From SAR324 cluster bacterium (lineage in GTDB: Bacteria; SAR324; JACQKK01): a DNA stretch of 5,262 nucleotides. A model generated the notes under the pieces. The model was given only the letters and a program-made list of their open reading frames with translations, searched no databases and was not told the DNA's origin. Each line of letters opens with the position of its first letter. Position 1 is the first letter of the stretch. The DNA lies in the NCBI GenBank assembly GCA_027296185.1, contig JAPUJL010000415.1, forward strand, positions 1-5,262, written 5' to 3'. Position numbers and translations under genes: made by a program. This document shows positions 1 through 5,262 of the stretch, piece by piece.

Positions 1-2499
1 ATCAGTAAGTTGAAGTCTCTGCTAAAATCGGCGGATGCGCTCTACCTGGCCACCGACGAGGACCGGGAGGGGGAATCGATCAGTTGGCACCTGAAGGAGG
101 TGCTCCAGCCCAAGGTGCCCACCCAGCGGCTGGTCTTCCACGAGATCACCAAGGAGGCGATCCAGAAGGCGCTGCATTCCACGCGCGAGATCGACGACAA
201 GCTGGTCGCCGCCCAGGAGACGCGCCGGTTGCTGGACCGCCTGTACGGTTACGAGATTTCGCCCCTGCTCTGGCGCAAGATCGCCCCGGCCCTCTCGGCA
301 GGGCGGGTGCAGAGCGTGGCGGTGCGGATGGTGGTGCAGCGGGAGCGGGAGCGCATGGCGTTCCACTCGGCCACCTACTGGGACTTGCTCGGCGAGTTCG
401 CCAAAGGGCAGGGCCAAGTATTGAAGGCGGATCTGATCTCCCTGGACGGAAAGCGTCTGGTCACCGGTAGGGACTTCGATAGCACCACGGGCAAGCTGCA
501 GGCTGACCGGGAAGGGCTGGTTCATCTGGACGAGGACGCGGCGCAGACCCTCCGCGAGGGGTTACAGAGCGCGGAATGGAGCGTCACGTTGGCGGAGCGG
601 AAGCCGTACACGTCCCAGCCCGCCGCCCCGTTCACCACGAGCACGCTTCAACAGGAGGCGGGCCACAAGCTGGGCTTCACCGCCCAGCGCACGATGGCCG
701 CGGCCCAGTCCCTGTACGAGCGCGGCTACATCACCTACATGCGGACCGATTCCACCACCCTCTCCGACCAGGCGCTGAACAGCGCGCGCAGCCAAATTCG
801 TGCCCGTTACGGCGAAGAGTCCCTGCCCGCGGAGCCCCGGGTGTACCGCACGAAAGTGAAGAACGCCCAGGAGGCCCACGAGGCGATCCGGCCCGCGGGC
901 GACATCTTCCGGCTGCCGGAGAGCCTGCGCGGCGAGACCGAGGCGGACGCGTTCCGCCTGTACGACCTGATCTGGAAGCGCACCATCGCCTCCCAAATGG
1001 CCGACGCGCGGGGCGAGCGCATGACCATTCAGGTCCAGGGCCAGGCGCGGGGTCAGGGCCAGCAATCCGGCGCCATGGCACGGTTCCAGGCCACCGGCCG
1101 CACCATCACTTTTCCGGGGTATCTGCGCGCCCATGTGGAAGGCTCCGACGACCCCGAGGCCAAGCTGAGCGATCAGGAGAACCTGCTGCCCGCGCTGGAC
1201 GTAGGCGACCGGCTCGAACGCAAGTCTCTCGAATGCGCCGAGCACACCACCCAGCCCCCGGCGCGCTATACGGAAGCCTCGCTGATCAAGGAGCTGGAGA
1301 AGGAGGGCATCGGGCGCCCCAGCACCTACGCCTCGATCATCTCCACGATCCAGCGCCGCGCGTACGTCGAGAAAAAGGGGAGCGCTCTGGTGCCCACCTT
1401 CACCGCAGTGGCGGTGGTGCGGCTACTGGAGCAGTACTTCCGCGAGCTGGTGGACAACCGTTTCACCGCGACCATGGAGAACACGTTGGACAGCATCTCC
1501 AACGGCGAGCAGGAATCGCTGCCCTATTTGCGGGAATTCTATTTCGGCACCGACGGGTTCGCCGGGCTGAAGAAGATGCTCGACGCCGATATCGACCCGC
1601 GGCAGGCCTGCACCATACCTCTCGGCAAGGATTCCCAGAACCGCCAGATCGATATTCGCGTGGGCAAGTACGGCCCCTACCTGGAGCGCGAGGGCGAACG
1701 GACGGCCATTCCCGCGGATCAGGTGCCCGACGAACTGACTACCGAGCGGGCCGAAGACCTGTTGGCGAAGGGCGCCTCACCGGACGTGCTGGGCACCCAC
1801 CCCGAGACGGGGCAGAACGTCTACGTGAAGACCGGGCGCTATGGCGCCTACGTCCAGATGGGCGAGACGGGGGAAGAGCCCAAGATGAAGTCGCTGCTCC
1901 CCGGCCAAACGCCGGAGACCCTGACCCTCGAAGCCGCGCTGCAACTGCTCACGCTGCCTCGAACCGTCGGCACCGACCCGGATACCGAGGAGGACATCGT
2001 GGTCGATCTGGGCCGCTACGGCCCTTACGCCCGGCGGGGCAAGGACACCCGCACCCTGCCCAGCGTCGATCTGCTGTTCACCATCGACGTGCCGCAGAGC
2101 AAGGCGCTGTTCGCCCAGAGCAAGGGCAACCGGCCCGGACAGGCCACCGTGCTCAAGGAGCTCGGCATCCATCCGGATTCCGAGGCGCCGGTGCGGCTGC
2201 TGAGCGGCCGCTACGGACCGTACGTCAGCGACGGCAAAGTGAACGCCTCCCTGCCCCGCGGAACCAACCCCGAAACGTTGACCTTCGAGGAGGGGCTGAA
2301 CCTGCTGGCCGAAAAGGCCGCGCGGGGTCCTGCCCCCCGGGGGCGCGCCGCCGCCGGAAAGCGGGCTGCGGCGAAATCGGGTGGCGCCAAGAAAGCGGCG
2401 AAGGGCGCATTGATCAAGGCTGGCGCCCGCAAGACCGCTCCCGCCAAGAAGAAGCCAGTCGTTCGCAAGCGCCGCACCCAATCGTCCCTGGCGGGCTAA
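1..2499 (+). CDS. topA: DNA topoisomerase I (type IA), 5'-truncated by window edge
   Basis: Type IA topoisomerase, which relaxes negative supercoils by passing a strand through a transient 5'-phosphotyrosine break. The frame is open from base 1, so the start lies upstream; the TTG at 10 is internal. There are 832 visible residues. By comparison with E. coli TopA (acidic triad at 111-115), roughly 90 N-terminal residues are missing. Counting from the first codon, the Toprim acidic motif DxDxEG is at 19-24 (D19, D21, E23). SAGRVQS lies near residue 100. The catalytic tyrosine is probably Y246 in ITYMRTDS (bases 736-738). QEAHEAIRP is at 290-298 and IGRPSTY at 437-443. Four TopA C-terminal repeats with G(K/R)YG(P/A)Y cores start near 555, 612, 671 and 736. 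No four-cysteine zinc ribbons are present. A basic Lys/Ala/Arg tail spans about 775-832. A Gln/Gly-rich stretch is at 344-356. It ends in TAA and faces recJ tail-to-tail. Confidence 0.97.
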   Translation: MSKLKSLLKSADALYLATDEDREGESISWHLKEVLQPKVPTQRLVFHEITKEAIQKALHSTREIDDKLVAAQETRRLLDRLYGYEISPLLWRKIAPALSAGRVQSVAVRMVVQRERERMAFHSATYWDLLGEFAKGQGQVLKADLISLDGKRLVTGRDFDSTTGKLQADREGLVHLDEDAAQTLREGLQSAEWSVTLAERKPYTSQPAAPFTTSTLQQEAGHKLGFTAQRTMAAAQSLYERGYITYMRTDSTTLSDQALNSARSQIRARYGEESLPAEPRVYRTKVKNAQEAHEAIRPAGDIFRLPESLRGETEADAFRLYDLIWKRTIASQMADARGERMTIQVQGQARGQGQQSGAMARFQATGRTITFPGYLRAHVEGSDDPEAKLSDQENLLPALDVGDRLERKSLECAEHTTQPPARYTEASLIKELEKEGIGRPSTYASIISTIQRRAYVEKKGSALVPTFTAVAVVRLLEQYFRELVDNRFTATMENTLDSISNGEQESLPYLREFYFGTDGFAGLKKMLDADIDPRQACTIPLGKDSQNRQIDIRVGKYGPYLEREGERTAIPADQVPDELTTERAEDLLAKGASPDVLGTHPETGQNVYVKTGRYGAYVQMGETGEEPKMKSLLPGQTPETLTLEAALQLLTLPRTVGTDPDTEEDIVVDLGRYGPYARRGKDTRTLPSVDLLFTIDVPQSKALFAQSKGNRPGQATVLKELGIHPDSEAPVRLLSGRYGPYVSDGKVNASLPRGTNPETLTFEEGLNLLAEKAARGPAPRGRAAAGKRAAAKSGGAKKAAKGALIKAGARKTAPAKKKPVVRKRRTQSSLAG

Positions 2500-2584
2500 G
2501 CGGCGTATCCCGCAGCGGCGATTCGCCCGCGGGGAATGCCAGCCGGCCGAAGGGCGGTGCGGACCTATTTTCAAGCTGCCGGGC
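2500..2584. other. Convergent intergenic gap between topA and recJ
   Basis: This 85-bp spacer separates the stop codons of topA and recJ. It contains a short hairpin at 2515-2530 (GCGGCG, loop ATT, CGCCCGC, with one bulged C), small palindromes such as CCCGCGGG, and a short T-run at 2568-2571. No stem is followed directly by a T-tract on either strand, so I do not call an intrinsic terminator. Termination here may be Rho-dependent or rely on the weak hairpin. No ORF or RNA gene is visible. Confidence 0.6.
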
Positions 2585-4291
2585 TTATTCGGAGGGGGGG
2601 CGGATTTCGTCCACGGTGAGCTGAACCTTGCGGTTGCCGCGGTACTCGTTGAATCCCAGCCGCACGCGGTAGCGCGCACCGGACGTTGCATCGGCGGCCC
2701 GTTCCGCCGCACCCCACGCCACCATCTCCGCACCGCCGTTGATCGGCCACTTCAGGTGGCCCCGGCCGAAGGGCCGGGGTTCCGGCAAACCGTGGGACTC
2801 CACGAGAAAACTCGGCTCGGGGTTCTGCTGCCCGAAGGGTTCCAGCCGCTGGAGTTGCTCCACCAAATCGGGAGGAATGGCGGCGGGATCGAGTGTGGCG
2901 TCCATTTCCTCCGCGGGCGGCTCGGCATGGTCCGCCAGCCGGGCGCAGGCCTCGGCGAAACGCTGGCGGAAGGCGGCCAGGTTTTCCTTGGGGATGCGGC
3001 AACCCGCCGCGGCGGCATGACCTCCATGTTCGGAGAGCAGGTCGGCACACGCCTCGAACACGGCGGCCAGGTTCACCCCCGGCAGGGAACGGGCGGAGCC
3101 CTTGAAGCTGTCGGCGTTCTCGGCCAGCACCACCACGGGCCGGTGATAAATCTCCACCAGGCGGGCGGCGGTGATGCCGATCACCCCCTCGTGAAAGGCC
3201 CCCGATTTTACGACGATCCCCGGGTCATCCGCCGTCGCCTCGGCGCCGACGATCCCTTGGGCCTCCTCCAGCATCTCGGCGCTCTTGTGGCGCCGGGCGG
3301 TGTTCTGTTCCTCCAGCCGCCCGGCCAGCTCCACCGCCTCGGCCGTTTCTCCGGCGAGGAGCAGGCGCACCCCCAGGGTTCCGTCGGACATGCGGCCCGC
3401 CGCATTCAGCCGGGGTGCGACGCGGAAAGCCAGGGTGCGCGCGGTCACCGGCTCCGGCCGGCCGTAGGCCAGCAACGCCGCGAAGCCCGGGCGGAGACCG
3501 GAACGGTTCAATACTTCGAGGCCGTGGAACACCAGCACCCGGTTCTCCTGCACAAGAGGGGAGACATCGGCCACCGTCCCCACCGCCACCAGATCCAGCA
3601 GGGCCTTCAGGTTGGGCTCCGGCCGTTCCGCGCTCCACCAGCCTGCCTCCCGCAGGCGCTTGCGCAGGGCGGTGACCAGCTTGAAGGCGACGCCGCAGCC
3701 GGAGATGCCCTTGAAGGGATAGCCGCAGCCGGGCTGTTGCGGATTGACGACGATCCCGGCCGGGACCCCCGCGCTACGGGGCAGGTGATGGTCGGTAACG
3801 ATGGTCGCGATCCCTTCCGCGCGGAGCCGCGCCACCTCGTCGACCGCGGTGATGCCGTTGTCCACGGTCACGATCAACTGCGGCTTGCGCTCCAGCAGCG
3901 CCTCCACCGTGCGGGGGGTAAGGCCGTAGCCGTGGTCGAAGCGGTTGGGAATGAACACGTCCACGTCCCGGCAGCCGGCATCCCGTAGAAACTGCACCAG
4001 CAAGGTGGAGGAGGTGATCCCGTCCACGTCGTAATCGCCCGAAATCACGATCCGCCACCCCTCGCGGAGCGCCTCGTCCAGCGCGGCCACGGCGGCGTCC
4101 ATCCCCTTCAGCAGAAAGGGATCGTGGAGATGGTTGAGGCTGGGGCAGAGAAAGCGCTCGGCCTCTTCCGGGGAGCCGATGCCCCGCCGCTCGAGAATCG
4201 ACGCCACGATGGGGTGGAGCCCCAGGGAACGGCTCAGCGACTCGCCGAGCGGAGTGGGGGAATGGGCGTGCACCTTCCAGGGAAGGCTCAT
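2585..4291 (-). CDS. recJ: Single-stranded-DNA-specific exonuclease RecJ
   Basis: RecJ degrades single-stranded DNA 5' to 3' with divalent metal. It acts in RecF-pathway recombination, mismatch repair and base-excision repair. The 568-residue product matches the usual length (E. coli 577). DHH-family motifs are in order: GDYDVDG at 85-91 (D86, D88, D90), TVDNGI at 142-147 (D144), DHH at 167-169, and VGTVADVSPL at 237-246 (D242). The RecJ signature PRLNAAGRM is at 293-301. The DHHA1 part shows GSARS at 398-402 and GGHAAAAG at 423-430. A C-terminal OB-fold region includes LEPFGQQNPEP at 483-493 and GHLKW at 511-515. All expected metal ligands are visible. I chose the ATG at 4289-4291 because AAAGG stands 7 bases upstream and the preceding 40 in-frame codons back to 4411 encode Pro/Arg/Ala-rich sequence unlike RecJ. 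It ends in TAA, convergent with topA and divergent from the small gene at 4641. Confidence 0.97.
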   Translation of the reverse strand: MSLPWKVHAHSPTPLGESLSRSLGLHPIVASILERRGIGSPEEAERFLCPSLNHLHDPFLLKGMDAAVAALDEALREGWRIVISGDYDVDGITSSTLLVQFLRDAGCRDVDVFIPNRFDHGYGLTPRTVEALLERKPQLIVTVDNGITAVDEVARLRAEGIATIVTDHHLPRSAGVPAGIVVNPQQPGCGYPFKGISGCGVAFKLVTALRKRLREAGWWSAERPEPNLKALLDLVAVGTVADVSPLVQENRVLVFHGLEVLNRSGLRPGFAALLAYGRPEPVTARTLAFRVAPRLNAAGRMSDGTLGVRLLLAGETAEAVELAGRLEEQNTARRHKSAEMLEEAQGIVGAEATADDPGIVVKSGAFHEGVIGITAARLVEIYHRPVVVLAENADSFKGSARSLPGVNLAAVFEACADLLSEHGGHAAAAGCRIPKENLAAFRQRFAEACARLADHAEPPAEEMDATLDPAAIPPDLVEQLQRLEPFGQQNPEPSFLVESHGLPEPRPFGRGHLKWPINGGAEMVAWGAAERAADATSGARYRVRLGFNEYRGNRKVQLTVDEIRPPSE

Positions 4292-4298
4292 CGGACGG

Positions 4299-4303
4299 CC
4301 TTT
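4299..4303 (-). promoter_or_regulatory. Ribosome binding site of recJ
   Basis: On the minus strand AAAGG is followed by 7 bases and then ATG at 4291. This spacing decides the recJ start in favour of 4291 over the in-frame ATG at 4411, for which the first 40 codons are low-complexity and not RecJ-like. Confidence 0.6.
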
Positions 4304-4337
4304 ACGCTTCCATGCGGCTGCCGGGGGCGGCACCGGA

Positions 4338-4360
4338 GCCCGCACCCAGACTGGGCGGGC
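4338..4360 (-). repeat. Imperfect hairpin in the probable recJ leader
   Basis: GCCCG (4338-4342) pairs with CGGGC (4356-4360). After a 2-base bulge (CA), CCCA (4345-4348) pairs with TGGG (4352-4355) around a 3-base loop. If recJ starts transcription near 4405, this lies in its 5' untranslated leader, about 47 bases before the ATG. No T-tract follows, so it is not an obvious attenuator. Confidence 0.35.
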
Positions 4361-4411
4361 GGGCGGTGCACGGCGATTCCGGGGATTCGATTCCCCCGCG
4401 GTGGAGGCCAC

Positions 4412-4439
4412 CTTAGCCCGGGCCTCGCCCGAGGGTCAA
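4412..4439 (-). promoter_or_regulatory. Candidate sigma-70-type promoter of recJ
   Basis: On the minus strand the -35 is TTGACC (4434-4439, five of six matches to TTGACA). A 16-base spacer separates it from a weak -10, GCTAAG (4412-4417, three of six). Transcription would begin near 4405 and leave a leader of roughly 110 bases before the recJ ATG. The -35 is good but the -10 is poor, so this is a suggestion only. Confidence 0.3.
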
Positions 4440-4460
4440 GCGGAGCCGGTTTGGCTCCGC
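4440..4460. repeat. Perfect 8-bp inverted repeat (hairpin)
   Basis: GCGGAGCC (4440-4447) and GGCTCCGC (4453-4460) are perfect complements around the 5-base loop GGTTT. The repeat abuts the candidate recJ -35 at 4434-4439. A second small stem (4463-4476) follows immediately. No T-run follows on either strand, so a terminator is unlikely. It could be an operator or a leftover structural element. Confidence 0.5.
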
Positions 4461-4543
4461 CTGGGTGGCGGCACCCGAATTTCCCTCCTGCGGTCAGGCT
4501 CAAGTTTCCCGCCCGGAAGCCGATAACTAGGCAGTAAAGAATG

Positions 4544-4565
4544 GCTCGGGCGCTTTCGCCCGGGC
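4544..4565 (-). terminator. Terminator-like hairpin read on the minus strand
   Basis: GCTCGGGCG (4544-4552) pairs with CGCCCGGGC (4557-4565), giving 9 bp with one G-T wobble around the loop CTTT. Read on the minus strand, the stem is followed by ATTCTTTACT, a short T-rich tail typical of intrinsic terminators. On the plus strand nothing T-rich follows. There is no recognisable minus-strand gene to its right in this window, so the transcript it would end is unknown. It would block antisense read-through into recJ. Its right arm overlaps the candidate -35 of the gene at 4641. Confidence 0.35.
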
Positions 4566-4583
4566 ACCCGGTCAAGGTACAAT
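4555..4583 (+). promoter_or_regulatory. Candidate sigma-70-type promoter of the small exported-protein gene
   Basis: The -10 TACAAT (4578-4583, five of six matches to TATAAT) is strong and stands out in this GC-rich region. At 17 bases upstream is TTCGCC (4555-4560), a weak -35 that falls inside the hairpin at 4544-4565. Predicted transcription starts near 4590, leaving a leader of about 50 bases. A poor -35 with a good -10 could mean activator dependence, but that is inference. Confidence 0.45.
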
Positions 4584-4620
4584 CGGACGTGGGCGGAGCA
4601 AAGCCTGCGGCGGCAACGGA

Positions 4621-4631
4621 GTCGATTCGAC
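4621..4631. repeat. 11-bp palindrome in the leader of the small gene
   Basis: GTCGA and TCGAC flank a single central T. It lies directly between a GGAG (4618-4621) and the GTG/ATG start cluster of the gene at 4641. It could be an operator half-site pair or chance. Its core TCGATTCG recurs at 5160-5167, in the noncoding sequence after the gene. Confidence 0.3.
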
Positions 4632-4640
4632 GTGGTGAGC

Positions 4641-5042
4641 ATGAAGAAACTGAGTATCGGATTGTCGGCGATCGCCGCCCTGGGGCTCCTGGTGTTGGGC
4701 CTCCCGGCGACCTCGGCCCAGAACCAGCGATACACGAACCTCTATTCGGTATGGGTGCAGCTGTCGCTACGCGGCCATCCGCAGGAGGAAATCGAATCGC
4801 TGCTGCGCAACATGGACCCGGCGTCCATCGACGACGTCAAGGCGCGGCTGCGCAAGACGGTTATCGCGAATCTCGAGTTGAAGAAGATCGGCTCTCTGTA
4901 TCGCGGCAGCCGGGACAAGGACGACCTGACCGTCGTCACTTCGTCCATCCTGACGGAGTTGCGCTTCGCCAGCCTGGAGAACGATCCGGAAATCCGGATG
5001 TTGATCAAGGACCGCTTCGGCATCCCGCTGGATCAGTTCTGA
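4641..5042 (+). CDS. Small exported protein of unknown function
   Basis: I do not recognise the family. The 133-residue product begins with a clear Sec signal peptide: Lys-Lys at 2-3, a hydrophobic core at about 6-22, and an ATSA site suggesting signal peptidase I cleavage after residue 26, before QNQ. No lipobox cysteine is present, so the product should be a soluble exported protein of about 107 residues. The mature part has no cysteine, is rich in charged residues and Leu/Ile, and is probably mostly helical (for example HPQEEIESLLRNMD and DVKARLRKTVIANLELKKI). It ends in IPLDQF. I chose the ATG at 4641, preceded by GGTGAG, which matches the 3' part of an extended Shine-Dalgarno sequence. 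In-frame GTG codons at 4632 (with GGAG 10 bases upstream) and 4635 are alternatives that add two or three residues. It appears to form a single-gene unit with its own promoter and terminator. Confidence 0.8.
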   Translation: MKKLSIGLSAIAALGLLVLGLPATSAQNQRYTNLYSVWVQLSLRGHPQEEIESLLRNMDPASIDDVKARLRKTVIANLELKKIGSLYRGSRDKDDLTVVTSSILTELRFASLENDPEIRMLIKDRFGIPLDQF

Positions 5043-5068
5043 TCGCCCCCCGCGGCCCGAGGGCTCTT

Positions 5069-5082
5069 CCGGCATTCGCCGG
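5069..5082. repeat. Small hairpin competing with the terminator stem
   Basis: CCGGC (5069-5073) and GCCGG (5078-5082) form a perfect 5-bp stem with loop ATTC. Its right arm shares bases 5080-5082 with the terminator stem, so the two folds are mutually exclusive. The longer downstream stem should be favoured. Confidence 0.35.
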
Positions 5083-5119
5083 CGCCGCCGATTTCGCGGT
5101 GCCGCGCCATTTTCCTTCC
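5080..5119 (+). terminator. Probable intrinsic terminator of the small exported-protein gene
   Basis: C5080-C5088 pairs with G5096-G5104 to give a 9-bp stem with one G-T wobble and a 7-base loop (CGATTTC). A short CGCCA spacer is followed by TTTTCCTTCCC. It lies about 40 bases after the stop codon of the gene at 4641. The T-run is broken and offset by five bases from the stem, so efficiency may be modest. Confidence 0.45.
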
Positions 5120-5143
5120 CTGGCATTGGGCTTGCTAATCAAA

Positions 5144-5155
5144 GGGTCACGACCC
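5144..5155. repeat. 12-bp inverted repeat GGGTC-N2-GACCC
   Basis: GGGTC (5144-5148) and GACCC (5151-5155) are perfect inverted arms separated by AC. It lies in the spacer between the terminator and the possible next gene. The short spacer fits a protein-binding operator better than an RNA hairpin. No promoter with good -35 and -10 boxes was found next to it. Confidence 0.3.
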
Positions 5156-5178
5156 GCAATCGATTCGTGAACCGAGCC

Positions 5179-5192
5179 CTCCGCAGCCGGAG
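5179..5192. repeat. Small hairpin upstream of the possible next gene
   Basis: CTCCG (5179-5183) and CGGAG (5188-5192) form a 5-bp stem around CAGC. The right arm also belongs to a palindrome, GGAGCGCTCC (5189-5198). The heptamer GAGCCCT occurs on both sides (5174-5180 and 5201-5207). The second copy overlaps the GGAG ribosome binding site of the ORF at 5211. Confidence 0.3.
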
Positions 5193-5210
5193 CGCTCCCG
5201 GAGCCCTGTT

Positions 5211-5262
5211 ATGTCAGAATGTTTCACCAAACCGCCGCTCTGCCGGAATCCCCGTTGCGCCC
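5211..5262 (+). CDS. Possible start of a further gene, cut by window edge
   Basis: An ATG at 5211 opens a frame with no stop through the window end, giving 17 codons that read MSECFTKPPLCRNPRCA. GGAG at 5200-5203 stands 7 bases upstream, an optimal Shine-Dalgarno spacing. Three cysteines (residues 4, 11 and 16) in so short a span hint at a metal-binding or zinc-ribbon-like N-terminus, but 17 residues are too few to name a family. The gap from the small gene (168 bp, containing a terminator) suggests a separate transcription unit, although I see no strong promoter. The open frame could also be chance in GC-rich DNA. Confidence 0.35.
   Translation, partial: MSECFTKPPLCRNPRCA

Larger units (their letters stand above)
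4292..4640. other. Divergent intergenic region, hairpin-rich
   Basis: About 350 bp lie between the start codons of recJ (minus) and the small exported protein (plus). I see no credible protein gene in it. The ORFs that cross it are extensions of shadows or of the recJ frame. It holds candidate promoters for both flanking genes and several inverted repeats. These are an imperfect hairpin at 4338-4360, GGGGA/TCCCC around a 6-base loop at 4381-4396, a perfect 8-bp stem at 4440-4460, GGGTG/CACCC around a 4-base loop at 4463-4476, a 9-bp stem at 4544-4565, and a small palindrome at 4621-4631. The density is partly expected from the GC content. No known riboswitch, tRNA, SRP RNA or tmRNA signature was found. 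Confidence 0.6.

Noticed and set aside
576..2624. 682-codon open frame overlapping topA in the +3 frame
   Set aside because: Its translation is Arg/Gly/Pro/Ala-rich low-complexity sequence typical of an off-frame reading of GC-rich coding DNA. topA in the same region has all family motifs.
1777..2733. 318-codon minus-strand frame crossing the topA 3' end and the recJ 3' end
   Set aside because: It overlaps two well-identified genes over nearly all its length and shows no domain. It is a shadow of GC-rich codon use.
2756..3988. 410-codon open frame on the plus strand, antisense to recJ
   Set aside because: It has no recognisable motifs and the composition of an antisense shadow. The recJ frame on the other strand is complete with every catalytic motif.
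4375..4408. tRNA-like T-arm: GGGGATTCGATTCCCC, followed by a GCGGTGG stretch
   Set aside because: The A53/C61 pair would be mismatched, no D-arm or anticodon arm of proper size lies upstream, the acceptor strand has no partner, and no CCA end is present. It is more simply a GC-rich hairpin with repeated GATTC.
4292..4411. 40-codon N-terminal extension of RecJ from an ATG at 4411
   Set aside because: The extension is Pro/Arg/Ala-rich with no RecJ similarity. The ATG at 4291 has AAAGG at ideal spacing and gives the normal family length.
4124..4537. Plus-strand frames (starting at 4124 and 4134) running from antisense recJ into the intergenic region
   Set aside because: They begin inside the antisense of the recJ 5' end, have shadow-like composition, and lack a ribosome binding site or recognisable motif.
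5127..5160. Possible promoter TTGCTA (5132-5137) with CGCAAT (5155-5160) for the edge ORF
   Set aside because: Spacing is 17 bases, but the -10 matches only three of six bases and sits in GC-rich DNA, so I do not list it as a feature.

Overview
This is a GC-rich bacterial window of compact chromosomal housekeeping sequence. It holds two well-recognised DNA-metabolism genes, one small unrecognised gene for an exported protein, and the possible start of a fourth gene. There are no insertion sequences, CRISPR arrays, phage genes or convincing RNA genes. The host phylum cannot be read from the sequence. The TopA has no C-terminal zinc ribbons but carries four TopA C-terminal repeats and a Lys/Ala/Arg tail. 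The RecJ has the GDYDVDG form of motif I. Both would fit a GC-rich lineage such as Acidobacteriota, Deltaproteobacteria or a relative, but this is only inference.

Layout: positions 1-2499 (+) are topA, DNA topoisomerase I, cut at its 5' end by the window edge. An 85-bp gap (2500-2584) separates it tail-to-tail from recJ, the single-strand-specific 5'-3' exonuclease, on the minus strand (2585-4291). A GC-rich, hairpin-dense, roughly 350-bp divergent intergenic region (4292-4640) follows. It contains a candidate promoter for recJ, a candidate promoter for the next gene, and several perfect or near-perfect inverted repeats. Positions 4641-5042 (+) encode a 133-residue signal-peptide protein of unknown function, followed by a probable intrinsic terminator. 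The last 52 bases (5211-5262) are open from an ATG with a well-placed Shine-Dalgarno sequence and may be the start of another gene.

Functionally, TopA relaxes negative supercoils and RecJ resects 5' ends in recombination and mismatch or base-excision repair. They are convergent, so they do not share an operon. The small exported protein looks like a single-gene transcription unit. I did not find a clearly new multi-gene system. The most distinctive items are the orphan exported protein, the structured intergenic region beside it, and the possible cysteine-bearing ORF at the right edge.
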